Positions 44,230 to 55,369 of a stretch of 64,000 nt of DNA are shown piece by piece. Each line of letters opens with the position of its first letter. The first letter of the stretch is position 1. Position numbers and translations under genes: made by a program. The notes beneath the pieces were generated by a model. The model ran no database searches. It saw only the letters and a program-made list of their open reading frames with translations, and was not told the DNA's origin. The DNA is from Meconema thalassinum (Eukaryota > Arthropoda > Insecta > Orthoptera > Tettigoniidae): the NCBI GenBank assembly GCA_946902985.2, contig OX336389.2, positions 790,810,979-790,874,978 of the forward strand, given 5' to 3'.

Positions 44230-44840
44230 ATGACACATACTCACCATAGATTATTAAAAAATACGTCAATTCATTCTTTAAATTTACTGCTACAAACACG
44301 GAACCAAGACACAACTTCACGCACAAAACGATCACAGAAAAAGGAAAATAAACAATTACGTAACGAAATATTGGATTCGATATTTTCCAGTGACAATGAT
44401 TTCGTCGTCAATACTGATACAATATATGATGATCTTCTCAGTAAATACAACGCATTACTTGAAGGGACCAAACTACTGAAGGAAAACATGCAACACTTAG
44501 AGACTAGGGCAAACTGTTTGCAATCAAGAAACGTGGAATTAGAGAATTCAATTCAGCAGTTTGAATGTGATTTTGACAAGAAAATTAAAGATACGTTTAA
44601 AGATGTATTGACACCAAATCAAGTCGACATTGTTAGGAAACATAAAACAAAGGCAAGATGGACAAACGAGGAAATAGCGATGGCATTTACCTTAAGATAT
44701 TTAAGATCCGAGCCTACAAGTATACCAGAGACACACTGAAATATCCATTACCTGGATTATCAACTTTGAAGTGCTGGGCAGGCAATGAAGAATTACGAAA
44801 CGGTTTATTGAAACACGTTAATAGACGTAATGCCAATTAG
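44230..44840 (+). pseudogene. P-type transposase coiled coil and HTH segment
   Basis: Frame 44230-44739 is rich in heptads (YDDLLSKYNALLEGTKLLKE, LQSRNVELENSIQQFECDF), fitting a dimerisation coiled coil. It then reads RWTNEEIAMAFTLRYLRS. The continuation after a shift, in the frame at 44709-44838, reads AYKYTRDTLKYPLPGLSTLK and NGLLKHVNRR, the helix-rich region before the catalytic core. Confidence 0.72.
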
Positions 44841-44855
44841 TGGACAAAAGAAAAA

Positions 44856-45383
44856 TTGTCGAGAGAGAGAGAGAGAATCACTGTTCTTTCTTTCGACGAA
44901 ATTAAAGTGTCATCACTCTATGAATATGATGCTAAAGCAGACGAAGTCGTGGGCCCACACACATACATGCAAGTTGTAATGGCAAGAGGGTTATTTCAGA
45001 ACTCGAAGCAACCTGTGTACATTAATTTTGACAAGAAAATGTCGAAAGTCATTATAAATGAAGTGGTTACGTCACTACATAATATTGAATACGACGTAGT
45101 TGCTTGTGTTTCGGACTGTGGTGGGGGAAACATGGCACTGTGGAAAGAACTCGGTATTACCATTGAAACTACACACTACGTGCATCCGATGACAGAAGAA
45201 AAAATCTACTTTTACGCAGACGCACCCCACCTGCTTAAATTAATTCGTAACTGGTTCATTGACACTGGATTCTGCCTTCAAGTTGGTACCGTTATCAAGA
45301 AACAACCGGTAGTTAAATTAATAGAAAGCACATCTTCAGAAATTAACTCATGCCATAAAATTACCCCACTACATACTGTATAA
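44856..45383 (+). pseudogene. P-type transposase catalytic core fragment
   Basis: A 175-residue frame with VLSFDEIKVSSLYEYDAKAD (first catalytic D), VVMARGLFQNSKQPVYINFD, ACVSDCGGGNMALWKELGI (second catalytic D) and YFYADAPHLLKLIRNWFIDT. It loses similarity after GFCLQVG and ends at 45383. The following 400 bases still show pieces in other frames (AQLFPHSVATALARYLLGSN, then FSNYDSQNVWDEMSIQEIN). Confidence 0.8.
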
Positions 45384-46071
45384 ACTGTGAAGGAACTCAG
45401 AGTCATAATGTATCGTTAGCTGCTCAGCTTTTTCCCCACTCTGTAGCAACAGCATTGGCTCGGTATTTACTAGGAAGTAACCTACAACAAGCCAGATATG
45501 TTGCAAGTTTCATTCGTCTAGTCTAGTGCATAATTGGTTCCAGTTAATGCATTCCTACACACAGTCTTCATTAGCTCCACCCTATGGCGAAATTTGGAGG
45601 CCCAACAAGATATTTTAGTAACTATGATAGCCAAAATGTTTGGGATGAGATGTCCATCCAAGAAATAAATACAGTTGTTTCAGAAAGGTGTCATAATTTC
45701 TTCAAATTCACTGCGCGTTCTGTACGTGAAAATGAAAGAGAAATACTCGATTGACTTTATTTTGACACATCGATTAAATCAAGATTGCTTAGAGAATCTC
45801 TTTTTTCCGATAAGAACAAGATGAGAACTCCATGACCACCCTTCACCTTTAAATGCACTCTATAGTTTGCGGATGACACTGCTAGGGAAAACCCCCGGTA
45901 TTGTAAACACCAATACCAATACCTTGAATGTGAACTAACAAAATAATGAATTATTGTTAGCAACTGTCGTGAAAGGGGCGGGAATAAAGGAGCCAAAAAT
46001 TAGCAAATACCTTCTGGATGAAGAAAAGGAAAGTGCAGATAACCTCTCAACTTCCTTGAATGACGCAATGC

Positions 46072-46563
46072 CATCTCAATAATTCTGTTCTGTTCATTGA
46101 CACTGGATTCTGGCTTCAAGGTACTGAGTACATCGCTGGCTTCCTCGCAAAGAAGCATCAGAAAGAATTTCCCGATATAGGCAAGCACACGCATAAGATG
46201 GAGAATAATGACTTCCATTGCCAGAGTGCACCGTCTTGGGTTAGACGTTTATCTTTCAGTGGTCTCATACAACCTTCAGCAATTTGGCTCAAAAAAGTGG
46301 AAGAAATGGAGGAAATGTATCAGAAGTTTCATGGAGGTACATTCAGATTTCGAAAACGTATCATTGCAGTTACAGCTGATATTGTTTCTAAGGAGTTCGT
46401 TGGCATTCCGCGACAACTAGTTGCAAACTTCTGCCGCCAAAGAGTATTTAGAAGAATGAAGTATCTTAACAGGAAAATAGGAGAAGCACCGACATTAAAA
46501 AGACAAAACTCGGGTGATCAAGGAAGAAAAGTGATCAAGAAGATCAATAAACTTGTTTCATGA
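46072..46563 (+). pseudogene. P-type transposase C-terminal domain
   Basis: Reads EYIAGFLAKKHQKEFPDIG, APSWVRRLSFSGLIQPSAIW, MEEMYQKFHGG and ends KKINKLVS with TGA. This is the usual end of P-element transposases. Its first residues (FIDTGFWLQG) repeat the FIDTGFCLQ of the catalytic fragment at the DNA level, suggesting a junction or duplication here. Confidence 0.72.
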
Positions 46564-47734
46564 TGTATTGGTGCACAAATTGGACATTCCAGTAAATGCC
46601 TGTGAATTGTTTCTGGATGTAGGAGACAAAATCATCAATTGAATAGGTCCCCACCAGAAACCTGGAAGCACCAGAAACCAAATTTTACAGGAACTGAAAT
46701 AAACACGTTTATTTCTCTAATTTATTGATTAATAATACTTTTTAGGTAACATAATCTAAATTGGGGGTTTTAACTACTCCCCCTCAATTTCAAAATTAAA
46801 TGCTTATTGTCTGTCAAGTTTTGAGCAACATATTTTTCTTTTCTCTTGTTTTACAGTAGTTCTTGCATCGCTTTGCCCAATGCGATTTGTTTTCTCGTTA
46901 TTGACTGCGGGAGACTAAAACACATAACCCTGAGTTCACAGATGTAGAGAAAAGTATTTATTTCTTATAGTGTTCAAACATAACATTTTCATATAAAATA
47001 TAATAAATGTTTGCATCGTCACAGCTAGATAGTTCACATGCCCATATATCTAATACCAGATCAGTACACGTGTCAGACATAGCTCATTCACGGAGTTAGC
47101 ATGATAAAAGAGCGAAATACTCATTTGTCGGAATATGTGACAACATCTGGGTTGTCAGATAGTGTTGATGTGGTTGGCGAAAGTGGCAATGACATTCCGC
47201 GGGGTTACCAACATCGTGGTTTAGTTATCAGTGACAGTTTTGCTGACTCCGAGAGTGGCGGAAATGAAGACGAACGTGTAGGCAGCAATGGACAGCAATG
47301 ACAGCATTATAAATAATAATGCAGTGTTTAGTGAAGCAATGGGGATAGGTGGATCTGCGCCTGTTGGAGATACAGCCGGCCGTGAGTATGTTTGTTTATA
47401 TGAGTTTTATATGTTGAAGGAGATGTATAATTAAATTAGTCATGTAATTTAGCGTTCAGCATCATTTATTATTCATAAAAATTCATTAATTGACACTCTG
47501 AAATGGCTGCTGCCTTTAAAAATATTATTTACTGAGCGCGTAATTCGCTACGGACAAACGACTGATTCAAACGCAGCAGGCCCGTGACGCATTCCCGCGC
47601 GCTCTCCCATTGACCGAGAGTTCTGAGCTAACCTGTCTTCTACAAACCTTGATCGTCTCTGCTATATGTCGTACTCGCGCCTCGTCTCACAGCTTTTGTG
47701 TCACTGCGATCCGTACGGTGCCTATACACATTTG
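46564..47734. other. no gene recognised
   Basis: Contains a short open frame 47101-47301 (66 residues, acidic, no known domain) followed by GCCGGCCGTGAGTATG, which could be read as a splice donor. The evidence is too weak to call an exon. 47540-47735 is GC-richer and resembles 35870-36090 in character. Confidence 0.3.
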
Positions 47735-48020
47735 CTGTACCATGATTCACTGCGTTCGGATGGTTAAATCGCGAGAAAAGTCTATTTAAATGTTTCAACT
47801 TCGCTTGCTCGGCATGTTCGTTTCGTAATTAACAGGTTTTTGAAAGTCATATAGATGAACTTCTAGTAGTGCCCTTTATCACCGTACGATATTTCAGGGT
47901 GATATCAGTAATAGTTCCGGAGATATAGAATGCCGGGCAAATATTTCGCACAGCCGCCATGTTGGATTGATGAGACGTAATAAAATTTGAAGGGCACGGT
48001 CGGGGTTGGACAAAACAGTG
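47735..48020 (+). repeat. family X copy
   Basis: GGATGGTTAAATCGCGAGAA, CTTCGCTTGCTCGGCATGTT, TCAGTAATAGTTCCGGAGAT, CACAGCCGCCATGTTGGATT and GGGCACGGTCGGGGTTGGAC. It serves as the uninterrupted comparison for the insertion at 4218. Confidence 0.78.
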
Positions 48021-48300
48021 GTATGACGTTACTGAGGTTACGTAGTTTCCCATTTTCACCACCAGGCAAATGCCCGGACAGTTCCTGCCTTTCAACAGGT
48101 ACACGGCCGACTTCCTTCCAAAATCCTTTCCCTGGCCGTTCCTTAATTCGACCAAAGTTTGCAGTCGCCTGGGTGATTGGCGTGTCACCATCTCCAGTTA
48201 TATCTGCTGACAAAGAGTGTTCAGCTCCCAGACACCGTCCTTGCGACGGTAGAGGAGTGATCCGTCGCAGAGTCCGCGGGTGAAGCCAAGCTGGGAGGGT
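48021..48300 (-). repeat. dispersed repeat fragment
   Basis: Contains TTTCCCATTTTCACCACCAG and GGCAAATGCCCGGACAGTTC, then ACACGGCCGACTTCCTTCCA and CCTTTCCCTGGCCGTTCCTT. The wording matches a recurrent SINE/LINE tail type that I recall from other insect DNA. There is no second copy in the window. Confidence 0.4.
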
Positions 48301-49162
48301 AATCGATTTAAAAAAATAATGCTGGGGTTTCCTCTTGTGTACCAAATTGGGCTCATCACCAGATGTTTCTTTACACTGTGTCTAAACCTCACTGAGATAT
48401 CATACTTTGTTTCGCGCAAAAAGTTTACTATCCCGAATAACTGAGCTTAGTTTGGTACACTAGAGGGAAACCAAAATAGGAAGGTGTTCAAGTTCTTTAC
48501 CATGAAGGCCAATATTTCTATATTATTATTATTAATAATATTACTATAGTCATGCTGTCTTCTTCAGTTGGTAGGATTAAATAATTATAGCACTGTTTCT
48601 AACTGCTGGGAACTACTTATGTTTCTGAGTCCATCTTTTCTATAATTTCAAATAGAAACATTAAATTTCTCCGCCTGATTCTGTTTGTTTAAAAGTTTTC
48701 TTCTCTATATTTGTGCGTTAATAACTTTAAGGCTTTATAATAAAGCTGATTGCCCACTCCCCAATTTTCCGTCTCACTACACAAGTGAATTATTCTCTTT
48801 CGCTTTCTACTAAGACTTGTTTTCTTTCCAATGACTCCCAGTATTTTATACTCACGCACTGGGTTCCCGGGACAATCCAGCGAATGTTTGGATAAACTAC
48901 AAATAAAAAGTTCACTGCTTTTCGTTAGACACATCCAGGTTAAACAGGATGAGTGTGATCAAGAGTTTGGAAGTCACTAAGTAGAAAACTTCAAAACTGC
49001 ACCATCCGGGAGTAAACGAAACACGTGTGTGAAGGGTGCGCAGAAGCTAGCATTTATAGAACTTGTCTGTTAACATGGCGATCAATTTCCAACCCAGTAT
49101 TCAATCCACGATCAAGGAACAAACTGAATTTGGTATAGATGGGGAGTGCATATAGCAGTGCT
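48301..49162. other. no gene recognised
   Basis: AT-rich sequence. No domain in any frame. Confidence 0.4.
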
Positions 49163-49170
49163 GAAGCCCC

Positions 49171-49237
<67 letters not shown>
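49163..49237 (+). repeat. AAT microsatellite (~25 units)
   Basis: Longest perfect triplet tract in the window. It is followed by a dispersed repeat. Confidence 0.95.
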
Positions 49238-49238
<1 letters not shown>

Positions 49239-49425
49239 CATGTCTTCCGCACATGATTCTGACTCCAATAGGGTCGGATATGAATACCTTTACTGTGGAT
49301 GACTTCTAGTGTCGGATGTCCTTCCTGACGCCGACCTCATGAGTGGAGTTTATCAGAGATGAAATTAATGAAGATGAATGAAACTAGGCAAGGAGTTGGA
49401 AGGAAGCAGCCGTGGGCTATATCAT
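49238..49425 (+). repeat. dispersed repeat tail (shared with 55830-56030)
   Basis: GTCGGATGTCCTTCCTGACG followed by CCGACCTCATG.., GATGAATGAAAC and GGAAGGAAGCAGCCGTGG. The same order is seen at 55890-55980 (GCCGGATGCTCTTCCTAAC, GGTGAATGAAACTGC, GGAAGGAAGCAGCCGTGG). Confidence 0.6.
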
Positions 49426-49678
49426 TTGTCTGGGGTTGAAAATTATCTTATGCCCACACTTGATGTGTACAAACCCTCTCCACTATTACTTAAGTCTGTT
49501 CGCCGAGTCAAGATAGTGGAAGTAAACACAGTTGTACACGTGATTGCCCGCAAAGGGTGCATAGAGCTGAGCAGGTTGAACTTACGGTAACTTCAGTGCT
49601 GTGTATAGCCTACAGTACATGTGAAGCGGGCTGACTTACCGGTTACATGCTACAGCGCGGTTTATTTATTGTACGTTT

Positions 49679-49710
49679 ATGTATTTATTTATTTATTTAT
49701 TTATTTTATT
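49679..49710 (+). repeat. TTTA microsatellite
   Basis: Six or seven TTTA units. Confidence 0.85.
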
Positions 49711-50002
49711 AATTAATTAGTTCCTAACTGCTTATGGCAGACAACAGTATACAGTGCAGCAAGTCTTGTCTTTTCTAGTACTACGGCATGACTTATGATC
49801 TCGGAGCTTCTTGGCTACCCCTGTCTGGCAGAGCCGATGATGTGAACTGGGCGTGTTTCCCTGTCCAGGCAGTCAAGTGACCACGTGCAAGTATTTACGC
49901 GCACTATCTCGACTCGGCAAACAGACTTTAGAGGTGTACGTATTGAACCTACCTTCGCCTGATCGCCTCTGTCAACAGCCACACTGTAACTTGTCGTAAC
50001 GA

Positions 50003-50105
50003 CAAATACTGAGGCGACAGTTTACGAGCTAGCTAAGGGCGAGTCTATCACCCCTGTTACAGCCTAACTTTCGGGCGAACCTAATACCCCAGATACAGCC
50101 AGCAG
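50003..50105 (+). repeat. 103 bp direct repeat, copy 1
   Basis: CAAATACTGAGGCGACAGTT through CCAGATACAGCCAGCAG. It recurs almost unchanged at 51039-51141 (I see only two substitutions). There are no TG/CA termini that would mark LTRs. Confidence 0.9.
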
Positions 50106-50171
50106 CAATGGCTGTCTCTTGGCTCGCCATTACCTGGTAGGATTATTGTTAATAATGTTTACGTCTTTTTT

Positions 50172-50400
50172 ACGTACTGAGACTTTTAGAGACGCCGGGG
50201 TGCCGGAATTTTGCCTCGAAGGGGATCTTTATCGTGCCATTATATCTACTGACATGGCACCCTTCGGATTTGCGCACCCTCAAATGCCAATTGACTGCGC
50301 CAGGATTCGATCCTGCAACCTTGAACACTGCAGGCGAGAATATAACCGATGCGCCACACATCCAGACCCTGATTGGTTTATCAGAACATGTAGCGACAGT
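50172..50400 (-). mobile_element. SINE family S3 copy
   Basis: On the minus strand ATGTGTGGCGCATCGGTTAT (A-box region), GCAGGATCGAATCCTGG (B box, complement at about 50299-50315), then TGCCATGTCAGTAGATATAA, GGCACGATAAAGATCCCCTT and GCACCCCGGCGTCTCTAAAA. It sits between the two 103 bp direct repeats. Confidence 0.8.
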
Positions 50401-51038
50401 ACTAGGTTGTGTGCATTTTGTGTTTCGGTGGTTGATATTGTGGAATAGCAAGTAAATGGAAATATACTGTCAAGTGAGGGAATAATAGTAGAAGGGCTCT
50501 AGTCCTGTATGGGAAAAAGTCACGAATGTTTGCAAAGGCGCAACTATAAAATTTGCTCAGTGTAATGAATGTGGAAAGGTACTAACATTATATCGGGTAC
50601 CACATACATAGCAAGACATGCATGCCCATTGTGCTAAATCAGAACCGATGAAATACATATTGAAAAACAAGATATGGATCTGAGAGCTAAGAGAGATAAA
50701 ATTATCTCTACTTAGTATAAAACAACGACCCCGATTCTTGGATGTCACGGGTAATCTCGAGAACCTCTGGATGGATTTTGATGTGGTTTTCACCATTCTG
50801 TAAAGGATATCTCGAGGATGATTTCTGTAGAAAATTATTTATTTATGATCAAAGGAATCCGAGCTATATGATTTCAGTGAAAAAGTAAAAAAAAAAAAAA
50901 AACTGGCGTTCGAGCGCTTTGTAAGCTTACGCTGGGTAAACCGTTAAGAATATCTAAATACACTGAGTGTAAGAATTGTTCAGCATTAAACGTTCTACAA
51001 AAAAATCCGCGAGAGCATATCTCCATCTAAATTCCATT
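50401..51038. other. no gene recognised
   Basis: AT-rich sequence with a poly-A run at 50887-50901. Confidence 0.4.
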
Positions 51039-51141
51039 CAAATACTGAGGCGACAGTTTACGAGCCAGCTAAGGGCGAGTCTATCACCCCTGTTACAGCC
51101 TAACTTGCGGGCGAACCTAATACCCCAGATACAGCCAGCAG
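51039..51141 (+). repeat. 103 bp direct repeat, copy 2
   Basis: See copy 1. The spacing between copies is 1036 bp. Confidence 0.9.
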
Positions 51142-51199
51142 AAAACCGTCGAGTCATGTTGAGTTAAGACTTCAGAAGAAGGGTGGTTGTGTTTGGAGT

Positions 51200-51545
51200 T
51201 TCCCTGGAAGTGCAACTCAGCTTTTCTTCATTTCGCCTGTGTACTTTCCGTTCCGCAAAGTACACAGTCACGTTAAGATTAGACGGAAGGGGAATTTGTG
51301 TTTCATGCACCTCGCCATTCCCTGGAAGTGCAACTCGGCTTTTCTTCATTACGCGTGTAAACTTTTCCTTCCGAAAAATACACAGATAAGATTTGACTGA
51401 AGGGAGATTTGTGTTTCATGCACCTCGCCATTCCCTGGAAGTGAAACTCTTCATTTCGTCTGTGAACTTTCCGTTCCGCAAAATACACAGTCAATTTAAG
51501 ATTGGACGGAAGTGGGATTTGTGTTTACTGCACCTCGCCATTCTT
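51200..51545 (+). repeat. three tandem units of ~115 bp
   Basis: Each unit carries CCCTGGAAGTG.AACTC, CTTCATT(T/A)CG, GTGTACTTTCCGTTCCGCAA (or variants), TACACAG, then GGACGGAAG and TTGTGTTTCATGCACCTCGC. Units begin near 51199, 51319 and 51433. Non-coding. Confidence 0.8.
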
Positions 51546-51750
51546 AAATTACGTCTGACAAGAATTCGCTATAATTAATAGTCGAGTCAGTGATTGTAAG
51601 CCATCATGCCGGGATGTAAAACGGATGTAGGTCATACTTCATTGATATCGGAAAAAAAGCGCTTATCACGTAACAATGAAACAGAGCAACAAATAATTTC
51701 TTGATTGTCACAAGAGAAAGAAAGACTTCGTCCTCGGCTCCTTCAAACCG

Positions 51751-53094
51751 TTGCTCAAGAAGAATATCGTCAGAACCACGATCAGAAACAAGACGGAAGG
51801 TAAGATATTTTTTCTCGATGCCCCTGGAGGCACAGGCAAAACGTTCTTGATTAATTTGTTGCTCGCCAAAGTGACGCCTGGTGGTAATATTTCTCATGCC
51901 GTCGCATCATCTGGAATTTCAGCCGCTCTTTTGGAAGGGGGAAGAACAACACATGCAACATTTAAACTTCCTTTGAAAGTCAGCAGTAATGATGGAAGCG
52001 TATATTATATTTTAAAACAAAGTAACACTGCCGGTTTAATCCAAAATTGTTCTTTAGTTGTATGGGATGATGCTACATTGTCGCACAAAACTTCTGTTGA
52101 AGCTGTAGTTGGGACCTTGCGTGATCTAAGGAATCGGAACACACCTATGGGTGGCTGCACAGTTTGGTTCGCCGGAGATTGTCGTCAAATCTTACCGGTT
52201 GTTACCAGAGGAACGAGAGCCGACGATGTGAACGCTTCATTAAACAATCTTACATCTGGCCGGATATAACAAAATTGACACTCAAAACTAACATGAGAGT
52301 ACTCTTATCTTCAGAAGATAATAGTCTGTTTGCTAATTTGTTACTTAGAGTCGGAAATGGAGATGTACCGGTCATTGACGGGAAAATTACCCTTAGTCAC
52401 GATTTCTGTATTTTAGTAAGCAGCATTCAAGGATTGATTGTTAGCGTTTATACTCTAATCCATGGCCTACCTATCAAGTCTCATTCATGGTTTAAAGAAA
52501 GAGCAATATTTTCGCCGACAAACGAACAAGTTGTGAAAATTAATGACTTGGTGTTCTCCAAATTCACTGTCCAGGCTCAAGTATATTACTCAGTAGACGC
52601 AGTAGTCGATAGTGATGAAGCTGTCCATTACCCTACAGAATTCCTAAATTTTTACTTCCTTCTGGCTTGCCACCACACAAGCTTAAAGTGGGAGTGCCTA
52701 TTATATTGCTACGTAATTTACACCCACCAAAGTTATGCAATGGAACGCGATTGGTAGTGAAAACTTTGAAAAACTGTTTCATTGAAGCAACTATCTTAGC
52801 TAGCTGCGGTAGAGGAGAAACGGTCTTAGTACCCACAATCCCTATGATTCTTTCAGATTTGCCTTATCATTTTAAACGAGTACAGTTCCCAGTAAGAGTC
52901 TGCTTTGGCATGACTATGAACAAAGCACAGGGTCAGACACTTAGCGTGACTGGAGTTGATCTCAGTGGAGAATGTTTTTTCTCATGGACAGCTTTACGTG
53001 GCTCTATCACCGTGTTATATCAAATCGAAATCTTTTCGTGTTCACTGCTGAAGGGAAAACGACTAATTTATACAAGGAAATCTTATAAGACCTC
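51751..53094 (+). pseudogene. Helitron (Pif1-like) helicase, frameshifted
   Basis: Three consecutive frames cover a Helitron helicase C-terminal half. 51751-52269 has GKIFFLDAPGGTGKTFLINL (Walker A), AVASSGISAALLEGGRTTHA, SLVVWDDATLSHK (Walker B position, with DDA where DEA is usual) and FAGDCRQILPVV. 52164-52640 has TKLTLKTNMRVL, NLLLRVGNGDVP and AIFSPTNEQVVKIND. 52667-53094 has LKVGVPIILLRNLHPPKLCN, FPVRVCFGMTMNKAQGQTL and, in a further frame, LYKEIL before TAA. Shifts lie near 52240 and 52650. The Rep domain and the preceding part are absent. A short upstream frame (51606-51800) may be a distant N-terminal piece. It unwinds DNA during rolling-circle transposition in intact relatives. Confidence 0.85.
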
Positions 53095-53837
53095 GGTTAA
53101 AAGCAGCCTATCACCTTGCATTCATAACTGTTCCCTGGCGAAGCCGAGGTGGGTTGCTAGTAAATAATAATTGGAGAATAGAAACTGTGGACCCCGCGGT
53201 GAAGCACTGGGCGTTAGATCGCTCACCACGACCGAGACAGCGATCTGCAGTTAAGTCGAAGATATGAGGTTCGACCCGGCGCTGACAGAATGCTATCTTG
53301 AGTGTGGTTTATACCACGTTTTTCCACACTCCCTCCAGGATAATACCGATAATGTAATCTCATTTCAAGTCACGGGGCATCTACTTGATCCCCAAACCTA
53401 ATAATTCCAGCTACACACACATAGGCTACTACTACAACTCGGAAGACCTGTGGGAGTGAATCCAGTCTTCCGATATCTTTTAAGTGGTTAGTTATTTCAC
53501 GTAAAACACGTTTTATTTCAGCAACCGCTATTTATTTGGACATCCATGCTCTTTCCTCGCTTCTCCCACTTTTAATCGTTGCTCGGGACATGTGTTGAAC
53601 ACGTCAGTTAGAAACGTGGCTGCGGAAGACGTGAGTTGACTTTCTCATGAGAGTTGAGACGTGAAATAAATGCACCTCCTAACGCTGAGAGCAGGAAATT
53701 GGTGTTCATACACCTCTTACTGTCGTCACCTGTTATTTCACTGGAATGTTATTTTGCCGCTTGGCTTTGTCAATAGGTACAAGTATAACATCTACTCACC
53801 GCTACCTGGAGTTCAAATCTATCCTGAAGTCATAGTG
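53095..53837. other. SINE-like remnants, no gene
   Basis: 53230-53420 contains AGGTTCGACCCGGCGCTGAC (B-box-like) and GGGGCATCTACTTGATCCCC, which suggests another decayed tRNA-derived repeat. Nothing coding is recognised. Confidence 0.4.
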
Positions 53838-54262
53838 GTTGGTTGGTTCCTTAGTTAAATGGCTGTGACAAAGCGGTCATGTAGCCCCGTGTACGTTGGG
53901 TGTGTGTAGAATCTGTCTGATAACCGGTGTTAATTGTGATGACTGTATTAGTGTGTTATCTGTTTTTAATTCAAGTAAGGACTGCAGACAATAATTTCAA
54001 GTAGTTCCTACCTTTGCTACCAAATGCTACCATCCAGGACATCTAGCTTGCAAACTTGGCTACTAGATGGCATCGTAGTCAGCACCTGGTGGTGAACGTT
54101 GGAACCAATAGAGCGTTACAAATTCTAACCCACAAATTTTGGCTTCACACAAGTGTTGTTAGTGGAAGGTTCATTTTCATGCCATAAATCTATGACATGG
54201 GACCGCCGGCTTTACTACCCCTGCGAAGGAAGGCATAATGAGGGATTCTTAACGCTCTAGTG
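53838..54262 (-). mobile_element. SINE family S2, tRNA head missing
   Basis: Same order as 30246-30762 (GGTTGGTTGGTTCC, GGTCATGTAGCCCCGTG, CTGATAACCGGTG, AAGTAGTTCCTAC, ACATGGGACCGCCGGCTTTA), but it stops at TTCTTAACGCTCT, before the tRNA-like head. Confidence 0.78.
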
Positions 54263-54439
54263 GTAAGTAAAGTATTAATTTTCCACTCAGAGGATTTTGT
54301 TAAACATTCATTTGAAGCGCTTGGTCTATCAGATAAACGTGGGTGTGTGATATGCTTGTCCGATAACCTGTATTTCTGTGGTGCCTGTAGTAGTGTGCGT
54401 AGCTGTCTTAGGGACAGGGATGGGGGTAGGCGCCCCGGG

Positions 54440-54615
54440 ACTTGAAAATCACGAATTATCACAACATTTGCCTGGAGGGAGTTTGGAAGACCCTAGAATT
54501 AAACTACACTCAGGATAGCCGCTGCCAATGCCGGGATTTGAACCTCCGATCTCTGGAATTGCTACAAATTTGTCGCTATCGTGGTGAGTGGTTTAACACG
54601 CATGGCTACGCCATG
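54440..54615 (-). mobile_element. tRNA-derived SINE fragment
   Basis: On the minus strand GGCGTAGCCATGCGTGTTAA (A-box region) and GGAGGTTCAAATCCCGG (B box, complement at about 54533-54549). Confidence 0.6.
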
Positions 54616-54689
54616 GAGTTCCACACAAATGGACGTGTTATTGTTTCACTTGAGGATTTGGACATCATGAGCTTGGGTATACACACAAC

Positions 54690-54985
54690 AAAATTGTCAG
54701 ATAACCTGTGGTATTGCGGTGTCCGTGTGTTTGTAATTGAGGGTAATATCTTAATGGCGACGGCCATTGTCTTGAGTATAAAAATAACGTCATTTGCTGA
54801 AGTAGAAGTGAGAAACCACGGAAAATCAGTTTTAGAATGGGAATTGAGCCCACCTTCTTTCAGTTTCCATTCGATGAGTCTGGTTGTACCTCGTTTCAAC
54901 CTTCAGACCAGAGCCGAGAATTGAATCCAGACATCAGGGGTGACAGCCAAGAATGCTGGCCACTACACCACGAGGTTATGGAGGA
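54690..54985 (-). mobile_element. SINE family S4 copy
   Basis: On the minus strand CTCGTGGTGTAGTGGCCAGC is a clear A box (Glu/Asp/Gly-tRNA-like), followed by GGATTCAATTCTCGG (B box, complement at about 54920-54934), GTCTGAAG and a second B-box-like module (complement GGGAATTGAGCCCACC near 54839). Confidence 0.75.
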
Positions 54986-55369
54986 TTTCAATCCAGGTTT
55001 GAGGGTTAAAACCATCTGCCTTCAGACTCGTTAAGACAACTGAGAAGTGAGATGGGTTCAAATTCCTCTGTTGATAATCCTCAATCCAGGCGAATATAGA
55101 GAGGATACCTAAATGGAAGCTCCTGCCTTCTTCTTTTAAATATTTTCCTAGTACAGTACCGTTCTTGTACAGTAAACACAATTACATAGGTTTTAACACA
55201 CAGATTCTACACTTACAAAGAAGGGGCTGCTAATCTGAATCTCACAAGCCCGAAAATGAAATAATTACAAGTGAATTGTGGATGATAACCACGATGTCCC
55301 AAGTGTAAATTGAATCATCAATTGAAACCGTCCATATGCATTTCGGGCCACCATAAGGTGTAGTTACTA

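Larger units (their letters stand above)
44008..46563 (+). pseudogene. P-element-type transposase (THAP + catalytic + C-terminal), broken
   Basis: Recognisable domains in collinear order across several frames: THAP zinc finger (44008-44217), coiled-coil linker and helix-turn-helix (about 44280-44840), RNase-H-like catalytic core with inserted GTP-binding-type region (about 44880-45780) and the C-terminal domain (about 46072-46563). The whole resembles P-element/THAP9 transposases. Stops and frame changes occur near 44217, 44715, 44838, 45383 and 45500, so no full protein can be made. I did not find convincing terminal inverted repeats. Confidence 0.82.

Noticed and set aside
47101..47395. Short acidic ORF followed by a GTGAGTATG donor-like sequence, as a possible host exon
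   Set aside because: No recognisable domain, no second exon visible, and short frames of this length occur by chance throughout the window.
49163..49237. Poly-Leu ORF on the minus strand (49054-49254)
   Set aside because: It is translation of an AAT/ATT microsatellite and has no other coding evidence.
50119..50448. 109-codon plus-strand ORF that looks cysteine-rich and secreted
   Set aside because: It is the antisense of a tRNA-derived SINE, including the B box. The cysteines come from the repeat.
54915..54985. Possible real tRNA gene (A and B boxes)
   Set aside because: No cloverleaf acceptor stem can be completed, and the boxes are followed by the SINE S4 body.
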